Assembly: GCA_018907035.1 (NCBI GenBank)
Contig: JACCIC010000179.1
Location: 737,501-801,500, forward strand
DNA from: Sycobia sp. Sy_11
Lineage: Eukaryota; Arthropoda; Insecta; Hymenoptera; Epichrysomallidae
DNA: 64,000 nucleotides
Direction: 5' to 3'
The notes below the pieces were generated by a model that searched no databases, had not been told where the DNA came from, and worked only from the letters and a program-made list of their open reading frames with translations. Below are positions 1-10,421 of this stretch, piece by piece; the first letter of the stretch is position 1; every line of letters begins with the position of its first letter. The position numbers and the translations under genes were made by a program.

Positions 1-31
1 AATCCACATCATTTTTGTTTTTCAGGTATGT
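1..31 (+). promoter_or_regulatory. Candidate recursive-splicing (ratchet) site
   Basis: A pyrimidine-rich run (bases 9-22) leads to CAG at 23-25, followed at once by the donor GTATGT at 26-31. The 3' and 5' splice signals are fused with no exon between them. This is the known form of ratchet points in long insect introns, where the intron is removed in steps and the donor is rebuilt at each step. Seen: the fused motif. Inferred: that it is used, and that the window lies inside a long plus-strand intron. The host gene cannot be identified because its exons are outside the window. A single fused motif can arise by chance in 64 kb, but the match here is good on both sides. Confidence 0.45.
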
Positions 32-171
32 AGATTTGGATTTTGTATCTTTCGTTAGCGTCCCTGGTTCATAGTGTTGAGCTTATAAGACTCTTAAGTT
101 TAAAATACGATTGGCAATCGTATATGAGTCTGAAGTAAAAACAAAGATAAATAAGAGGACAACTTCGCCAG
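26..171 (+). other. Candidate recursive-splice exon, non-coding
   Basis: The 146 bases after the fused site end in CCAG followed by GTAAAT at 172-177, a usable donor. All three frames contain stop codons, so if this is included in mRNA it would act as a poison or non-coding exon. This fits the known behaviour of ratchet points, which often define a downstream exon that is then skipped. An 8-bp perfect stem with a 3-base loop lies inside it at 105-123. Exon status is inferred from the splice motifs only. Confidence 0.25.
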
Positions 172-473
172 GTAAATAATTAAATTTTATTTAAGAATTC
201 TTCTTCTGAATCTTTATATGTAATTCAAAAAAAGGTAAACTCACAAGCGAGTTTACTCACACCGTACAAATCAAATATATATATATTCACCAAACCAAGT
301 ATCCTTTGAGCAAATTTCGCATTTAACTCTCCATAACAAACGCTGTGGGACGATCATCCTCTATATCCACTTTCCTGCAGAAATCTGGAGCACGCATTTA
401 CTCGCGAATATCTCCGCGTGGTTTGTCGATGCTATCCTCGTGTGTATGTATGAGGCGAAAGATAGAGAAAACC

Positions 474-474
<1 letters not shown>
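172..474. other. AT-rich unique sequence, no gene seen
   Basis: Mostly AT-rich with a short (TA)6 run at 276-287. On the minus strand a GTGAGT motif ends near 251-256, but no convincing exon lies behind it. Confidence 0.6.
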
Positions 475-525
<51 letters not shown>

Positions 526-526
526 T
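475..526. repeat. (GA)n microsatellite
   Basis: About 26 uninterrupted GA units. It is the first of three purine/pyrimidine arrays within 510 bp, in a block that turns GC-rich. GA arrays can bind GAGA-type factors in insects, but function here is unknown. Confidence 0.98.
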
Positions 527-736
527 GAGGGAAAGAGATTGAGGTAGAAAAGGAGAGATAGTGCGAAGCTCTCTCAATGGGAGCCGCGTCGCGGAGGCCA
601 TCGACTGCGGGCCGGCAGCAGCCGCGCGTCACCCACGCGCGCATATACAGTTCCTGAATGAGAGGCGCGCACGCTTAACCCCAGCGTTATACGATAAATG
701 AACGTGGACGAGGAAGGAACGAGAGAGCTAGAGCGA

Positions 737-739
<3 letters not shown>

Positions 740-782
<43 letters not shown>
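740..782. repeat. (AG)n microsatellite
   Basis: About 21 AG units inside a GC-rich block. It has the same orientation as the array at 475-526 and the opposite orientation to the CT array at 956-983. Confidence 0.98.
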
Positions 783-783
<1 letters not shown>

Positions 784-955
784 AGGCGCTGTTGCGCGCC
801 TTATCCCCGCATGCGACCTTGCGACAGAGCCGGCTGCGGCCACAGAGCGAGAGGGAGAGAGAGGCCGCGATCCGATAAGTGTGCGTGTACTACGCGGCGG
901 AGAGTATGAATGGGAACGCGGAGCGGCCTTTCGCATTCGCACACAACTACGAGGA
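783..955. other. GC-rich spacer with many CpG
   Basis: Rich in CG dinucleotides. All three plus frames are largely open for compositional reasons, so open frames here carry no weight. It could be part of a promoter-type block spanning about 400-1010. Confidence 0.5.
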
Positions 956-988
<33 letters not shown>

Positions 989-997
989 GCGCGCGCG
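956..997. repeat. (CT)n followed by (CG)n
   Basis: About 14 CT units run into TTT and then about 6 CG units (985-997). The alternating CG run can adopt Z-DNA. Confidence 0.95.
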
Positions 998-2181
998 ATG
1001 GGAGCCAGCTGGTTATATTCCCAAACACGAATGGTAGCAAAGAGTGATCTCCTTTTAGAGCAGTATATAGGTTATAGCTGGGTGTTGCATCTCTTAAATG
1101 CTATAGTTGTACTGCCACTGGGGGAAAAAATTGGACTTGCTCAGATCCCGATATATGTACGACATACAGGTTTTGGATAATGTTATGTTTTGTCTGTTTC
1201 GGAATTATAGATTAATGATTGGAAAGAAAATCCATGTGTTTTAATTGGTTTTTGTCGTTCAAATTATGTAGTCTTGAATATGTTCCGTACTAAATTTCTA
1301 TCACCAAAATTTGCCTGTTAAATATACATTGCAAATCCGGTTCAAGCTTCTTCTAATTGCAATTCTTTGTACTAAAAAGATTATTCTCCTATTGCTGAAT
1401 TAAGTGAAAGCCTGGTTGAGCAAATTTAATTTTCGTTGTTAAAACCTGTTTTCTTTGTTTAACTAAAGTATGGCATAAATGCTTTCTAATGAGACTTGCC
1501 ACGTTGCATTACTGAGGAGTTCAGCACGGAAATCTTCTTCTTACAAAATTTCATCTTCCGATCATCGAAATATTTGTGAATCATGATACTATTGGCATTC
1601 TTTGACTTTATATCGATACCAACAGTTTTCTAATTGATACATTATCATTAAGGCTCGAACTTTTTTTTATTAAGTTCATTGATAAGGAAAATTTTTATAT
1701 TTTACGTATAATAATAATACCGAGGGTGGCTTTAATACAGGGTAACGTTTCTGACAGAAACTTCCAATTTTCCGACAATGCTGTGCCAAAATTGCAAAAT
1801 CATTCATACGAGGATCATGCTGATTAGATTTGATAATTTTTAGAGCCTTCAATATAAGTTACTGAACACGATAGTTTTTATAATAAAACAACCATTTTTA
1901 TTTACCGACGTATGTAAACATACGCCTGAAGTGATAATACAGCAAAGCTGAATGTGGTACTTCTGGGTTCCATTCAGGGTTTATGCCAATTGTAAAATAA
2001 TAATTATAAGTAATTAAGCCGTCTAGTATTTTTCACTTCAAAGAACACTTGAACTTCCGATGTCCTTTTGAGGATAACATGGGGGGAGAACATCGTAAAC
2101 AAGTTATAATACAATAATTTTTGGCTAATGCGGGTTCAAAAATACTGTGATGACTATTTACTCCAAAGACAAAGGAATAAT
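998..2181. other. AT-rich unique tract, no gene recognised
   Basis: The first 180 bases are the end of an open frame closing at 1180 whose last 57 residues are not low-complexity, but nothing in it is recognisable. The rest is AT-rich with frequent stops in all frames. Confidence 0.55.
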
Positions 2182-2202
2182 AAAAAAAAAAAAAAAAAAA
2201 AA
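2182..2202 (+). repeat. poly(A) tract
   Basis: About 21 A in a row. No polyadenylation signal and no open frame ends just before it, so a retroposed copy is not supported. Confidence 0.95.
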
Positions 2203-2712
2203 GAGACAAATCTATTCCAAAACATGCCAAGGCACACCAATCGAACGCAAACGCCTCGTTTACAACTTTTTGGTATTCTAAGGGAGACTCATAATGTGAC
2301 TTTTTAAAGAAGGGCAGTACAAATCAGGAGAACATACCGTCAGTACGGTTACTGCGTCGATTTTGTAGTAAATGGAAAGAGAATGAAAATTCTTCACGAC
2401 AATCAGAAAAATTATGTTCCTCAGAATAGGTAGACGTGACTCGAAGGAGGAAAATCAGTTCTAAACGGAGAGGTCATTGCTAAGACAGAGGCTTATTTCA
2501 AAAAGTTTTTTATAAATTTGATTGTTTTGAGACTTCAGAAAAAGGTGATCGGAAATTTGGAAGAAAAAAACTCGTAATGTATTGTCCCTATAAAAAGTTT
2601 ATTTGATGAAAAGAAAGGAAAAGAAAAATTCATGAGTTGAAACTTTGTTTGTCCTTGCTGAAACCACAGTTACTTATTGGTATTTCCTTGTATGCTTATT
2701 AATGTTTCTTGT
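2203..2712. other. AT-rich unique tract
   Basis: No open frame of note, no repeat and no RNA-like signal was seen in this stretch. Confidence 0.5.
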
Positions 2713-2886
2713 TTTTTTTTTTTTTTTATAGGAACATCAGAATCTAATCAAAATAATAGTCAGGCAAAAATGGCAATAAATCAACGTCAAGAATCTGCAA
2801 TCTCGACTCTAGAACATCCATCGAGACTTTCTGTATTTTGTTTGCTTCTGCAGATATATGAATACACACATAGGAATCCGATTTAA
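2713..2886 (+). other. Candidate exon after T-tract acceptor
   Basis: A 15-T tract ends in ATAG at 2728-2731. The frame from there is open to the TAA that closes at 2886. The first 30 codons are rich in Asn, Gln, Ser and Glu, with no low-complexity run. A second acceptor-like CTGCAG lies near 2848-2853. No good donor is visible before the stop, so it would have to be a terminal exon, and no AATAAA follows closely. I do not recognise the peptide. It is probably a chance frame. Confidence 0.15.
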
Positions 2887-3306
2887 ATTCGACGATTTGC
2901 AGGAGTATCGGTGTATATACGGAATTTTAATCAGCGATACCGCGCAACTAACGCAGCGTATCTCTTGCATATACAGCCAATAAATTTTCCACATTCTCTC
3001 GTACGTCACAAATCCGCTCCCCCCTCCCCCTTCACATGGTACGTTGTACATACGCAAAGTAAGGACCCGGGGCTCTATATGGCGCGCATATGTTGTGCAT
3101 TTGTGTGTATGGGCGCGTGTATATAGCAGTGAAAGCGGATAGGTAACGTGGTATGTCTCTTTGCTGGTGAGGCTGTTGATTGGTGGAGAGAGAGAGTGGG
3201 GGTGACCCTTGAAACCAGAGTTTCCCGACTATGGCGCAATCATTCAATCAGAAACCCCACGACGTCGGGCCACGGGACAGAGGGCTCTTCAAAAGTTTCG
3301 CTTATG

Positions 3307-3307
<1 letters not shown>
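2887..3307. other. Unique sequence, no gene seen
   Basis: Moderate GC with scattered CG. Frames are open for 70-90 codons on both strands but give no recognisable protein. Confidence 0.45.

Positions 3308-3357
<50 letters not shown>
3308..3357. repeat. (TA)n microsatellite
   Basis: About 25 uninterrupted TA units, self-complementary and able to extrude as a cruciform. Confidence 0.98.
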
Positions 3358-3359
<2 letters not shown>

Positions 3360-3425
3360 AAGAGTGTCGTTCCGCTATAGGAACCCACGCCACTATAATA
3401 TACGAGCGCAAGTACTTTGACAATA

Positions 3426-3429
<4 letters not shown>

Positions 3430-3456
<27 letters not shown>
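3430..3456. repeat. (CT)n microsatellite
   Basis: About 13 CT units followed by a C run, 70 bp from the TA array. Confidence 0.97.
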
Positions 3457-4849
3457 CCCCTCCCGCCTCACAATGTACCGCGGACGAACGACCGATTGAT
3501 AAGCCCTTTCCCCTTTCCCAACCAGCTAGCATACCGCCGAAGCTTCGAGTTCGTTTGATTGCATTTTCCACTCCTCATCCCCTTTTTCTCTCTCTGTCTC
3601 TCTCCAGTTTGAGTACCTCTTGCGATTATCGACGAATGCATTAATTGGGAGAATATAGAGATTATTCGGTTTAGAATCGAATGAATTCCATCTCTTTGGC
3701 GTTCTACACCTGTGCACCTAGAATAGAAATTAAAATTAACTAATTGTACTTTTACGATTTTTGCATTTGGACAGCAATGTCTTATCCTTCGATCCTGGTA
3801 ATCTTTTTTTTTTTTAATTGCTGAATCGATGGTATTCTGTACTATAAATATAACTATTTCCTGGTCTTTCTCCATTGTTCACCGATTTCGATGAACATTG
3901 TCATAGAACATTTTTTTGGTACTTTGATGCTAACGAAGTATTGATAACACACGTGTAGGTAGACTCATGCATTTCGATTACAAAATGGCCATTTCAAAAT
4001 GAAGGCAAACCTTTATTAATATTATTATTCCATTTTTTATAAAAATCGTCTGACAACTAATTTTGTATTCAAAATTTCTAATATAATACGACAACTATTG
4101 ACTACTAGGACTGTTTCTTCAACGTCAGCTAAATTACCATCAATTTATTGTTGGCCTTTCATCACAATTCAGCTATTAAATCCTCATAATGTGTAGTAAA
4201 AAGATTTATTAAAAAAACAAAATGATACTAACCTTTTGAATCACGCTTGATCCTTATTTTTTCCCCATTTAGAATGTTGCAAGATCAAAACTAAATGCGA
4301 AAATAGAATCAGTGACCTCAATATCTTCTGGTCGCACCGTATTTTCTATATTTTGATCAGTAATTAGCTTGTGCCAATTTCATAAAACGAAAAAAGGATA
4401 AATTCCATAATCGTAAACGGCCTATATACTATTTCCGAATCTGTAAATCAGATCTTATATCTATTATTAGATTACTATGTATGTTAAAAAAATCAATAAT
4501 TTTTACGATAAATCTTCGAATTACACTAAAATAAAGCATTCACCATTAACGGCCGTCGATGAGTCGATGAAGGGAAAGGAAAATAGAACCGCGTCGTATA
4601 AAAGTCTACGTTTCGGACGAGCATTAAAAATTTCGCTGCTCCCGTAACTCGGGCTTCGCGCGCGCGCGTCTTCATATATATATGACTTTCCGCCGCGACT
4701 AATTACACGCGACCACAGGCGAGTCGAGCCGGCATCAACACGACCCGGCGAGAGCGCTCTGAATAATTTATATACATACCTCGCGTGTCATTACTCGAGT
4801 ATTGCCTGTCTCTCCCTCTTTGACGAGGACGACCAGCTATCTCTCTCGA

Positions 4850-4853
<4 letters not shown>
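3457..4853. other. Unique tract with isolated splice and TATA-like signals
   Basis: A near-ideal plus-strand acceptor ends at 3607 (long CT-rich tract, then CCAG), but only 16 codons follow before a stop and no donor is seen. TATAAAAG lies at 4598-4605. On the minus strand, GTATGT (complement of 4774-4779) follows GCGAG, a plausible donor closing an exon at 4780. None of these can be tied to a gene from sequence alone. Confidence 0.4.

Positions 4854-4922
<69 letters not shown>
4854..4922. repeat. (CT)n microsatellite
   Basis: About 34 CT units, read as (GA)n on the minus strand. It lies 74 bp upstream, in the minus direction, of the candidate donor at 4780, so it could sit in a GA-rich 5' leader if that donor is real. 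Confidence 0.98.
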
Positions 4923-4929
<7 letters not shown>

Positions 4930-5314
4930 CACTATTTAAAGGACGAAATACAGAGAAGAAAAAGAATGGAGCCGACCGCTACGACGCGTCGCGGACTTCG
5001 AGTGAAGTAACTTTAAAAAAAAAAAAGGAGAGCATGCGATCGCAGTCCCCGATAAATGGGGGGGGGGGAGCATATACGGAGAGCACGGATCTCTCTCGAG
5101 CTCGCGCGCGGAAACTTTTTCGTTCCCCACCCCTTCATCTTTTGACTTCTTTTTTTTTCTCCCCCTACTCCTGTCCCGCATTCGGCGCAATAATTCGTTA
5201 AACGTCGCGCGGCGGCTCACAGCAGCATGAAATAATTTATGGATCCGAGTATGGCTGGGTGCTTCGTACCATACGGAAAACGTGCATAATTGCTCTTGCA
5301 TCTCACTCTCTCCT

Positions 5315-5345
<31 letters not shown>

Positions 5346-5660
5346 GTCTGTCTCTATCTCGCTTTCCGACTCTGCAGCAGCCACCGAGCGCCGTCGCCCG
5401 TCTCGCTCCGTTTTCGTCCGATATGCTCGCCCGGGCGCGCGCGCCGATCCTGCCGCTGGAAAGTTCGTGTTCCGTATATTCGCGTATCTCACAAGAGCCT
5501 TTCCTCAAAGCGCTATATATGCAGACATATAGCTGCATACCGAATAAGAGACGCTGACCGTGGGAAGGGCGAAAAGCCGCGTGGGCCGATTTCGAAGTGA
5601 AATCGCCGTAGTTTTGTTTTCTGCTCTCTCGCGGAAAAAGAGGTGGTGGCAGTGAGGGGG
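4923..5660. other. GC-rich block, possible promoter or 5' exon region
   Basis: High CG density, a G run near 5060 and a (CT)n run at 5314-5336 that extends into a long pyrimidine tract ending in a tandem acceptor (CAGCAG at 5375-5380). Downstream of that acceptor all three plus frames stay open for more than 45 codons, so reading frame gives no information. Confidence 0.35.
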
Positions 5661-6633
5661 CGGGGGTTGTCGGATGCTCAAATGGACATTAACAGATCCG
5701 TTGGTGTCCGAGGGACGAGGGAGGGGAATTAGAAATTCATTGCGATTCTACGAGCGTTATTTCGATTTCGTTAATGGATTTGGTGCTCTCAAATTGATTT
5801 TTAATTATAATAAACTTGATGAGCATAGTTTTGTTGTAAAATTTATTCTCATTAGTCGCGATAGCGCTATAGAAAAATGCCAATAATATCGCGCTGGAAA
5901 TAAAATACTAATTATTTTTCTTAGACTACACGAAAATAATGTATTTATTTTTTATATAAAGTTCTCACTATCACTTTAACAAAGGTGTTCGTATAAATAA
6001 GAGCTTTCATCAGAATATTTTAGATTAGATTCGATACCACGAAATGTGAATAATTTGTCTTTGCTCGAGAATTGAAAAATTCACCTATAATTTCTTTGAT
6101 GAAATTTATTTTCAAAAATTTACGATAAAATCCCGATCTTATCAAATATTCCGCGTACTTATGAAGTTTTCAACAATATTTCCAAATTATATTCAAGAAT
6201 TACCGATTGCTTAGAAACTATCTTCTGAATTAACAAATATTCTTGTGACGACATGCATCCATTTATAAATACTTTTCCTTTTATTACTCATTGAGTCATG
6301 TGTTTGAAACTCCATTCCGATATCGGTTTTGTCAATTTTTGATCTCGCGCCCGATAGAAATTTTTGCTCGTGACTTTTAGCAATCTTCTGATACGCATAG
6401 ACCAAGGTCCGTTGATAGAATCGCATTGGAAACAAAACCTACCCGACTTGATTCTGATCAATTTTGCAATGGCACATTAATTAAGAGCAAACTGTCTGAT
6501 TATTCATTACGTCACCGTCCCATTTTTTTCTATGTTATTTAACGTCGCTCTATTTAAGCTTCCAAATACCGGCGCCAATCAGCGACGAAGGTCGACGATG
6601 TGTTTGAAAACAACGCACATGTAAATTATTACA
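5661..6633. other. AT-rich unique tract, nothing seen
   Basis: Short frames only, of which the longest is 74 codons on the minus strand at 6211-6435. No repeat longer than a few units. Confidence 0.55.
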
Positions 6634-6737
6634 GCGGTGCCTGTGACAATCGGCCGAGACCGGGATTTGAACTCGAATCACCAAGTTACCAGTCCTTTCG
6701 CTCAAGGGATCGAGCCATCGTAGGCCTCAATCACCGC
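6634..6737 (-). mobile_element. Degenerate tRNA-derived element (SINE-like or tRNA pseudogene)
   Basis: Read on the minus strand, 6700-6717 gives an A-box-like block with an intact 4-bp D stem (GCTC with GAGC). 6662-6674 gives a B-box-like block (GAGTTCAAATCCC) whose T loop TTCAAAT is flanked by a mostly paired T stem. The spacing between the two boxes matches a tRNA. The anticodon stem and acceptor stem do not pair properly, so it is not a functional tRNA. The outer edges carry a 6-bp inverted match (GCGGTG at 6634, CACCGC at 6732). tRNA-derived SINE heads look like this. No A-rich tail or second copy was seen in the window, so a lone tRNA pseudogene is equally possible. Confidence 0.5.
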
Positions 6738-7126
6738 CCCATATTCTATCGGATTCGAGTTTCATTATTACGGTCGTTGTTCGATTTTACTCGGTAATTT
6801 CTTAAATTGTTTTTCCTCTTACGGAATTGAATTTTTTACGTATGACCTCCTATGCTCTTTCGCCGTCGCCGCCCCTTGAATCATCCGAATCCCAATACCG
6901 GTCAGCTCTCTTTCGACGACTTCACTGAACAACAAGAACGACGGCAAATAGAATCGATAAACAGTTCTCCAAGAAAATATCCTAAATGTAGTGCCCGTTC
7001 ATTTGCGCTTAAACGCGCAAACAAACATACAAATTACAAAGGTCCTTTCATTCCCGAGGCGCGTCTTCCCCGCTCTCCCCGTTTTAACGAGTCGGGTCCG
7101 CCCCGAGTTTTTCGCTCTAGCATATG
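6738..7126. other. Unique sequence, no gene recognised
   Basis: A plus frame is open from 6852 to 7475 but its end is built on GCGT and GT repeats. The non-repeat part resembles no family I know. Confidence 0.45.
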
Positions 7127-7180
7127 TGCGTGCGTGCGTGCGTGCGTGCGTGTATGTATGTATGTATGGATGTATATACA
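7127..7180. repeat. (GCGT)n to (GTAT)n compound array
   Basis: About five GCGT-type units grade into GTAT units and then a TA-rich end, suggesting point mutation followed by expansion of the new unit. Confidence 0.93.
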
Positions 7181-7388
7181 TACCGTTTCAGAGCTCCACA
7201 CAGGGAGCTCCCACCTCTCTTCTCCATTATCATTTTCGATCCAATTACGGCTGGTTGGAAAAGTGCTCAGAGTCCCTCCCCTCACCCCTCATTCGCCACA
7301 GCATCGGTCGTCGATTTTCGCGTTCTGCGCATTTTGCCCGCGTATAATCACGCGTTCGGGGGGAAACCGATGCATAGTAGAAGTGGTA

Positions 7389-7421
<33 letters not shown>

Positions 7422-7422
7422 C
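7389..7422. repeat. (GT)n to (GC)n
   Basis: About 12 GT units followed by 5 GC units, an alternating purine-pyrimidine run with Z-DNA potential. Confidence 0.95.
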
Positions 7423-9188
7423 CGATCAATTTAACGCTCGCCGAGAGTTTCTGGTTACCATGCGTATGTATATAAGGCGAATATGAAACTGATCGTGGCG
7501 GGCAAGAAAAGCGCGAATATTCGCACGTGTGGCGTACATGCGAGAGAAACGGAGAAACATAAACGCGGAGCAGCAACAGAATAGTCGTTAGGAGAATTGG
7601 CAAATACGTGACCCTCTGACAATTTTTCTTTGCTTTTTTCTCTCTCTTCTTTTTACCACTCGTTCCCTCAACGATTTTGCGGACGCGCGAAGCTCGAGCG
7701 TAAAATCGAAAAATTATACGAATTGTCTGTTTGGCCGGTGCGAGGTTTTTTCTACTTTTTTTTTTTTTAATATCTTTGTTTGTTTTGCGTCGAGAATATG
7801 ATATATATTATAATATCGTTCGGACGGCGCTTGCAACGCGGGTCCGAAACGATCGCGCAATCCTCGGTTGAAGAGAGCGAGGGGAACAAAAAAGACGGGA
7901 CGAAACGTTCGTGTATAAATTATTATTCAGCCTGTATATACATCGATCCGTCGGTCACTTCGAGTATCCGAACAACTTCTCTTTTTGCGAGTTTGTTTTT
8001 TGTTGATGGTTTTTTTTGTTGCCCCGCTTGTTATTTACAAATATTGAGATTCCGACGGCGCGTTGTTTAAATACCTTTAGCTGCACAATTTTTACGCGGC
8101 CTGCGCGTACGAAAGAATTGGAAAATTTACTCGATAAGCAGTTGGTAATTTTTTTTTCTTCCAATACGTCGAACTTGTTTCTCGCGTCAAAGCTGATTTT
8201 ACACAGTCGATAAAGATGTGTGTGGTTAATTTCAGAAAGTCCCCCAAAACCTTTTTCCTATGCATTATGCTGTCATTACGATAATCAGAAATATTTTTGG
8301 TCGAACGATGTGTTCGATGTATTTGTCGAGTGAATGATGAAAATGTCGAAAATTTTAAAGGCTATGTCCAGTGCTCCGATGGCGAACTCATCTTGGCTAA
8401 ATAGGAGTTTAAGAGAGGAAAAGTTTCTAGAAATAACATCGCTACGTAAATGTGTTATAAAAAAAAATATATATATATAACATTGAAAACATCAGAAAAC
8501 TATGTAAAATGAAAGTTCGTCAAAAGTGTTTCGATCACGTCGTAATAATAAGGCAAACTCATCCAACCAATTTACTACTCACATCGACTAAAGCAACGTG
8601 TGCGCGATCTTGGGGATTTTCTACGTGTACTCGCGAGCGGCACCTCGTACGGATGGCGCTTTACTCGCTCGATGTAAATCGGTAATAATCGGCTCACCGT
8701 TAAATCAAAACAGCAAAATTCTTCGTGCCAACACCGCGAACATTCCCCATTGTTGATGCGCGGTGTGTCCTTTTCATTTTCACCGCGTAAACATCGGGAT
8801 ACGAGGCGTCGAGTTATTCGTGAAAAATCGACTGTTTCACTAATTTCGGAACGGACCTCTCTCGTGTAAATGTTGGCGGCGAGGGGTTCGAAAGATTCAA
8901 TTGAAATAAAAGTTTCGTTGCGATCGTCCGAATTTAAGGGGGTACTTTTGATTAAATATTTCGATCAAACGTGAAAAAGAAATCGCCCTGCTCATCCGCT
9001 AATGGACTCAATGGATAAAAAAAAAAATCCGCAGGCATCGAAAAAAAAAGACTCGGGACGATTGTTTCAAGCGCTTGCGTAAAATCGTTAGATTCGCGGA
9101 TAAACAGACGTCCGACCGCCGCAGAGGCAATCGATAGTTTTTTCGTTCTATATATTATATAAAATCATACATTCATAGATACACAAAA
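7423..9188. other. Unique tract without recognisable gene
   Basis: Several short poly(T) and poly(A) runs and a short TA run near 8468-8480. Open frames reach 96 codons (7780-8070) without recognisable content. Confidence 0.5.
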
Positions 9189-9209
9189 GCATGCATGCAT
9201 GCATGCATG

Positions 9210-9272
<63 letters not shown>

Positions 9273-9274
9273 AT
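9189..9274. repeat. Compound (GCAT)n-(AT)n-(GTAT)n array
   Basis: About 6 GCAT units, then about 23 AT units, then 3-4 GTAT units. The left edge (CATACATAT) and right edge (ATATGTATG) are inverted copies, so the whole array is close to one long palindrome. Confidence 0.97.
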
Positions 9275-9871
9275 CTGACACAGGGACAGCATGACGCCTT
9301 TCGTACGATCAGCGCTTATGCTCGTACGACATTTTAATTAAAATAACCCGATGTGCTCAATTGGAAACGCGTATGTATATATGTGTATATACTACGCGCG
9401 GATTCAATTAATATGTAAAAAGAAAGGAGAGGGATGTGTGCGTGGAGCGGAGCGTTGGGAGGGAGGGGGGGGAGCCATAACGCGCTTACGGCCTTCGATC
9501 AACCTTCCATTTTCGCTTTAATCCATAAAGCAAACAAGACGGCAAATAGCGCGCGCCGCAAATTAAATCGACGTCGCGCGCTCGCGTGGTCTGGCTCGGC
9601 GGGACGGTGCGGGGAGGGGGTGGTATGGGGGGGGGGGAGGCGAGGCATAGACCGCGCAAGGGTAAAAAGAGAAGCGAGCGCGCGCGACGTATATGAAATA
9701 CAATAATTATTTAACCCGATTTCGCAAGCGGCAAGAAATACACTCGGGTCGGCCGGTGGGGAGTGGGTACAAAGAAGAGAGCGAGAGGGATTGAAAAACA
9801 AATGACAAAAAATAGCGAGCGAACGCGCGCGCACAGTGGTACATAACTAACGCAATTTTCCGAGCGATGCT
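9275..9871. other. GC-rich block with G-quadruplex-type runs
   Basis: Contains two dense G tracts, at 9458-9474 and 9611-9638, each with several runs of three or more G. Open frames on both strands follow from composition. Confidence 0.5.
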
Positions 9872-9895
9872 ATTTTTTTTTTTTTTTTTTTTTTT
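9872..9895 (-). repeat. poly(T) tract
   Basis: About 24 T, equal to poly(A) on the minus strand. No recognisable retroposed sequence precedes it on that strand. Confidence 0.95.
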
Positions 9896-9987
9896 GGTTT
9901 CTGCCTCTAGCTCTCCCCCCTCACCGCCAGCCCCGTGCGCGAAAACGTATATGGAGGGAAGGAAAAGAGAAAGACACACGAAGCTTT

Positions 9988-10028
9988 TGTGTGTGTGTGT
10001 GTGCGTGTGTGTGTGCGTGTGTGTGTGT
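9988..10028. repeat. (GT)n with GC interruptions
   Basis: About 20 GT units broken by GC steps. A short A-rich run follows at 10048-10076. Confidence 0.95.
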
Positions 10029-10356
10029 ATGCGCGTGCACGCGCTTAACAAAAAAAAGAAAAAGAAAAAGAAATAAAAGCTCTCTCCGGTGAGTTTCCTC
10101 GTTTTCTTTTTTATTATTACGGTTGTCGTATATACGCGTATATGCAAGAGTAGCCAGCCCGTGCTCGTGTGTGCAAACCTATGTCGTGTCGCGCGCAATT
10201 ACGCGCCGATGGCTCTTCTCGATGTTTCGCAAACTCGTGTTTCGCTCCTTCTCTTTCTTCTTTTTATTATTATTCTCTTTTTATTTTCTATTTTAATATT
10301 ACTCTCGGCTCTATATTTCATTTTATTTCGCGGTGTTTGTATATACACATCTATAT

Positions 10357-10359
<3 letters not shown>

Positions 10360-10420
<61 letters not shown>
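10360..10420. repeat. (GA)n microsatellite
   Basis: About 30 GA units with one GG interruption near the end, at the left edge of a GC-rich block. Confidence 0.98.

Positions 10421-10421
<1 letters not shown>

Noticed and set aside
2182..2202. poly(A) as a retroposon tail
   Set aside because: No recognisable element body, polyadenylation signal or target duplication beside it. The same applies to the tracts at 9872, 23459, 28652 and 41583.
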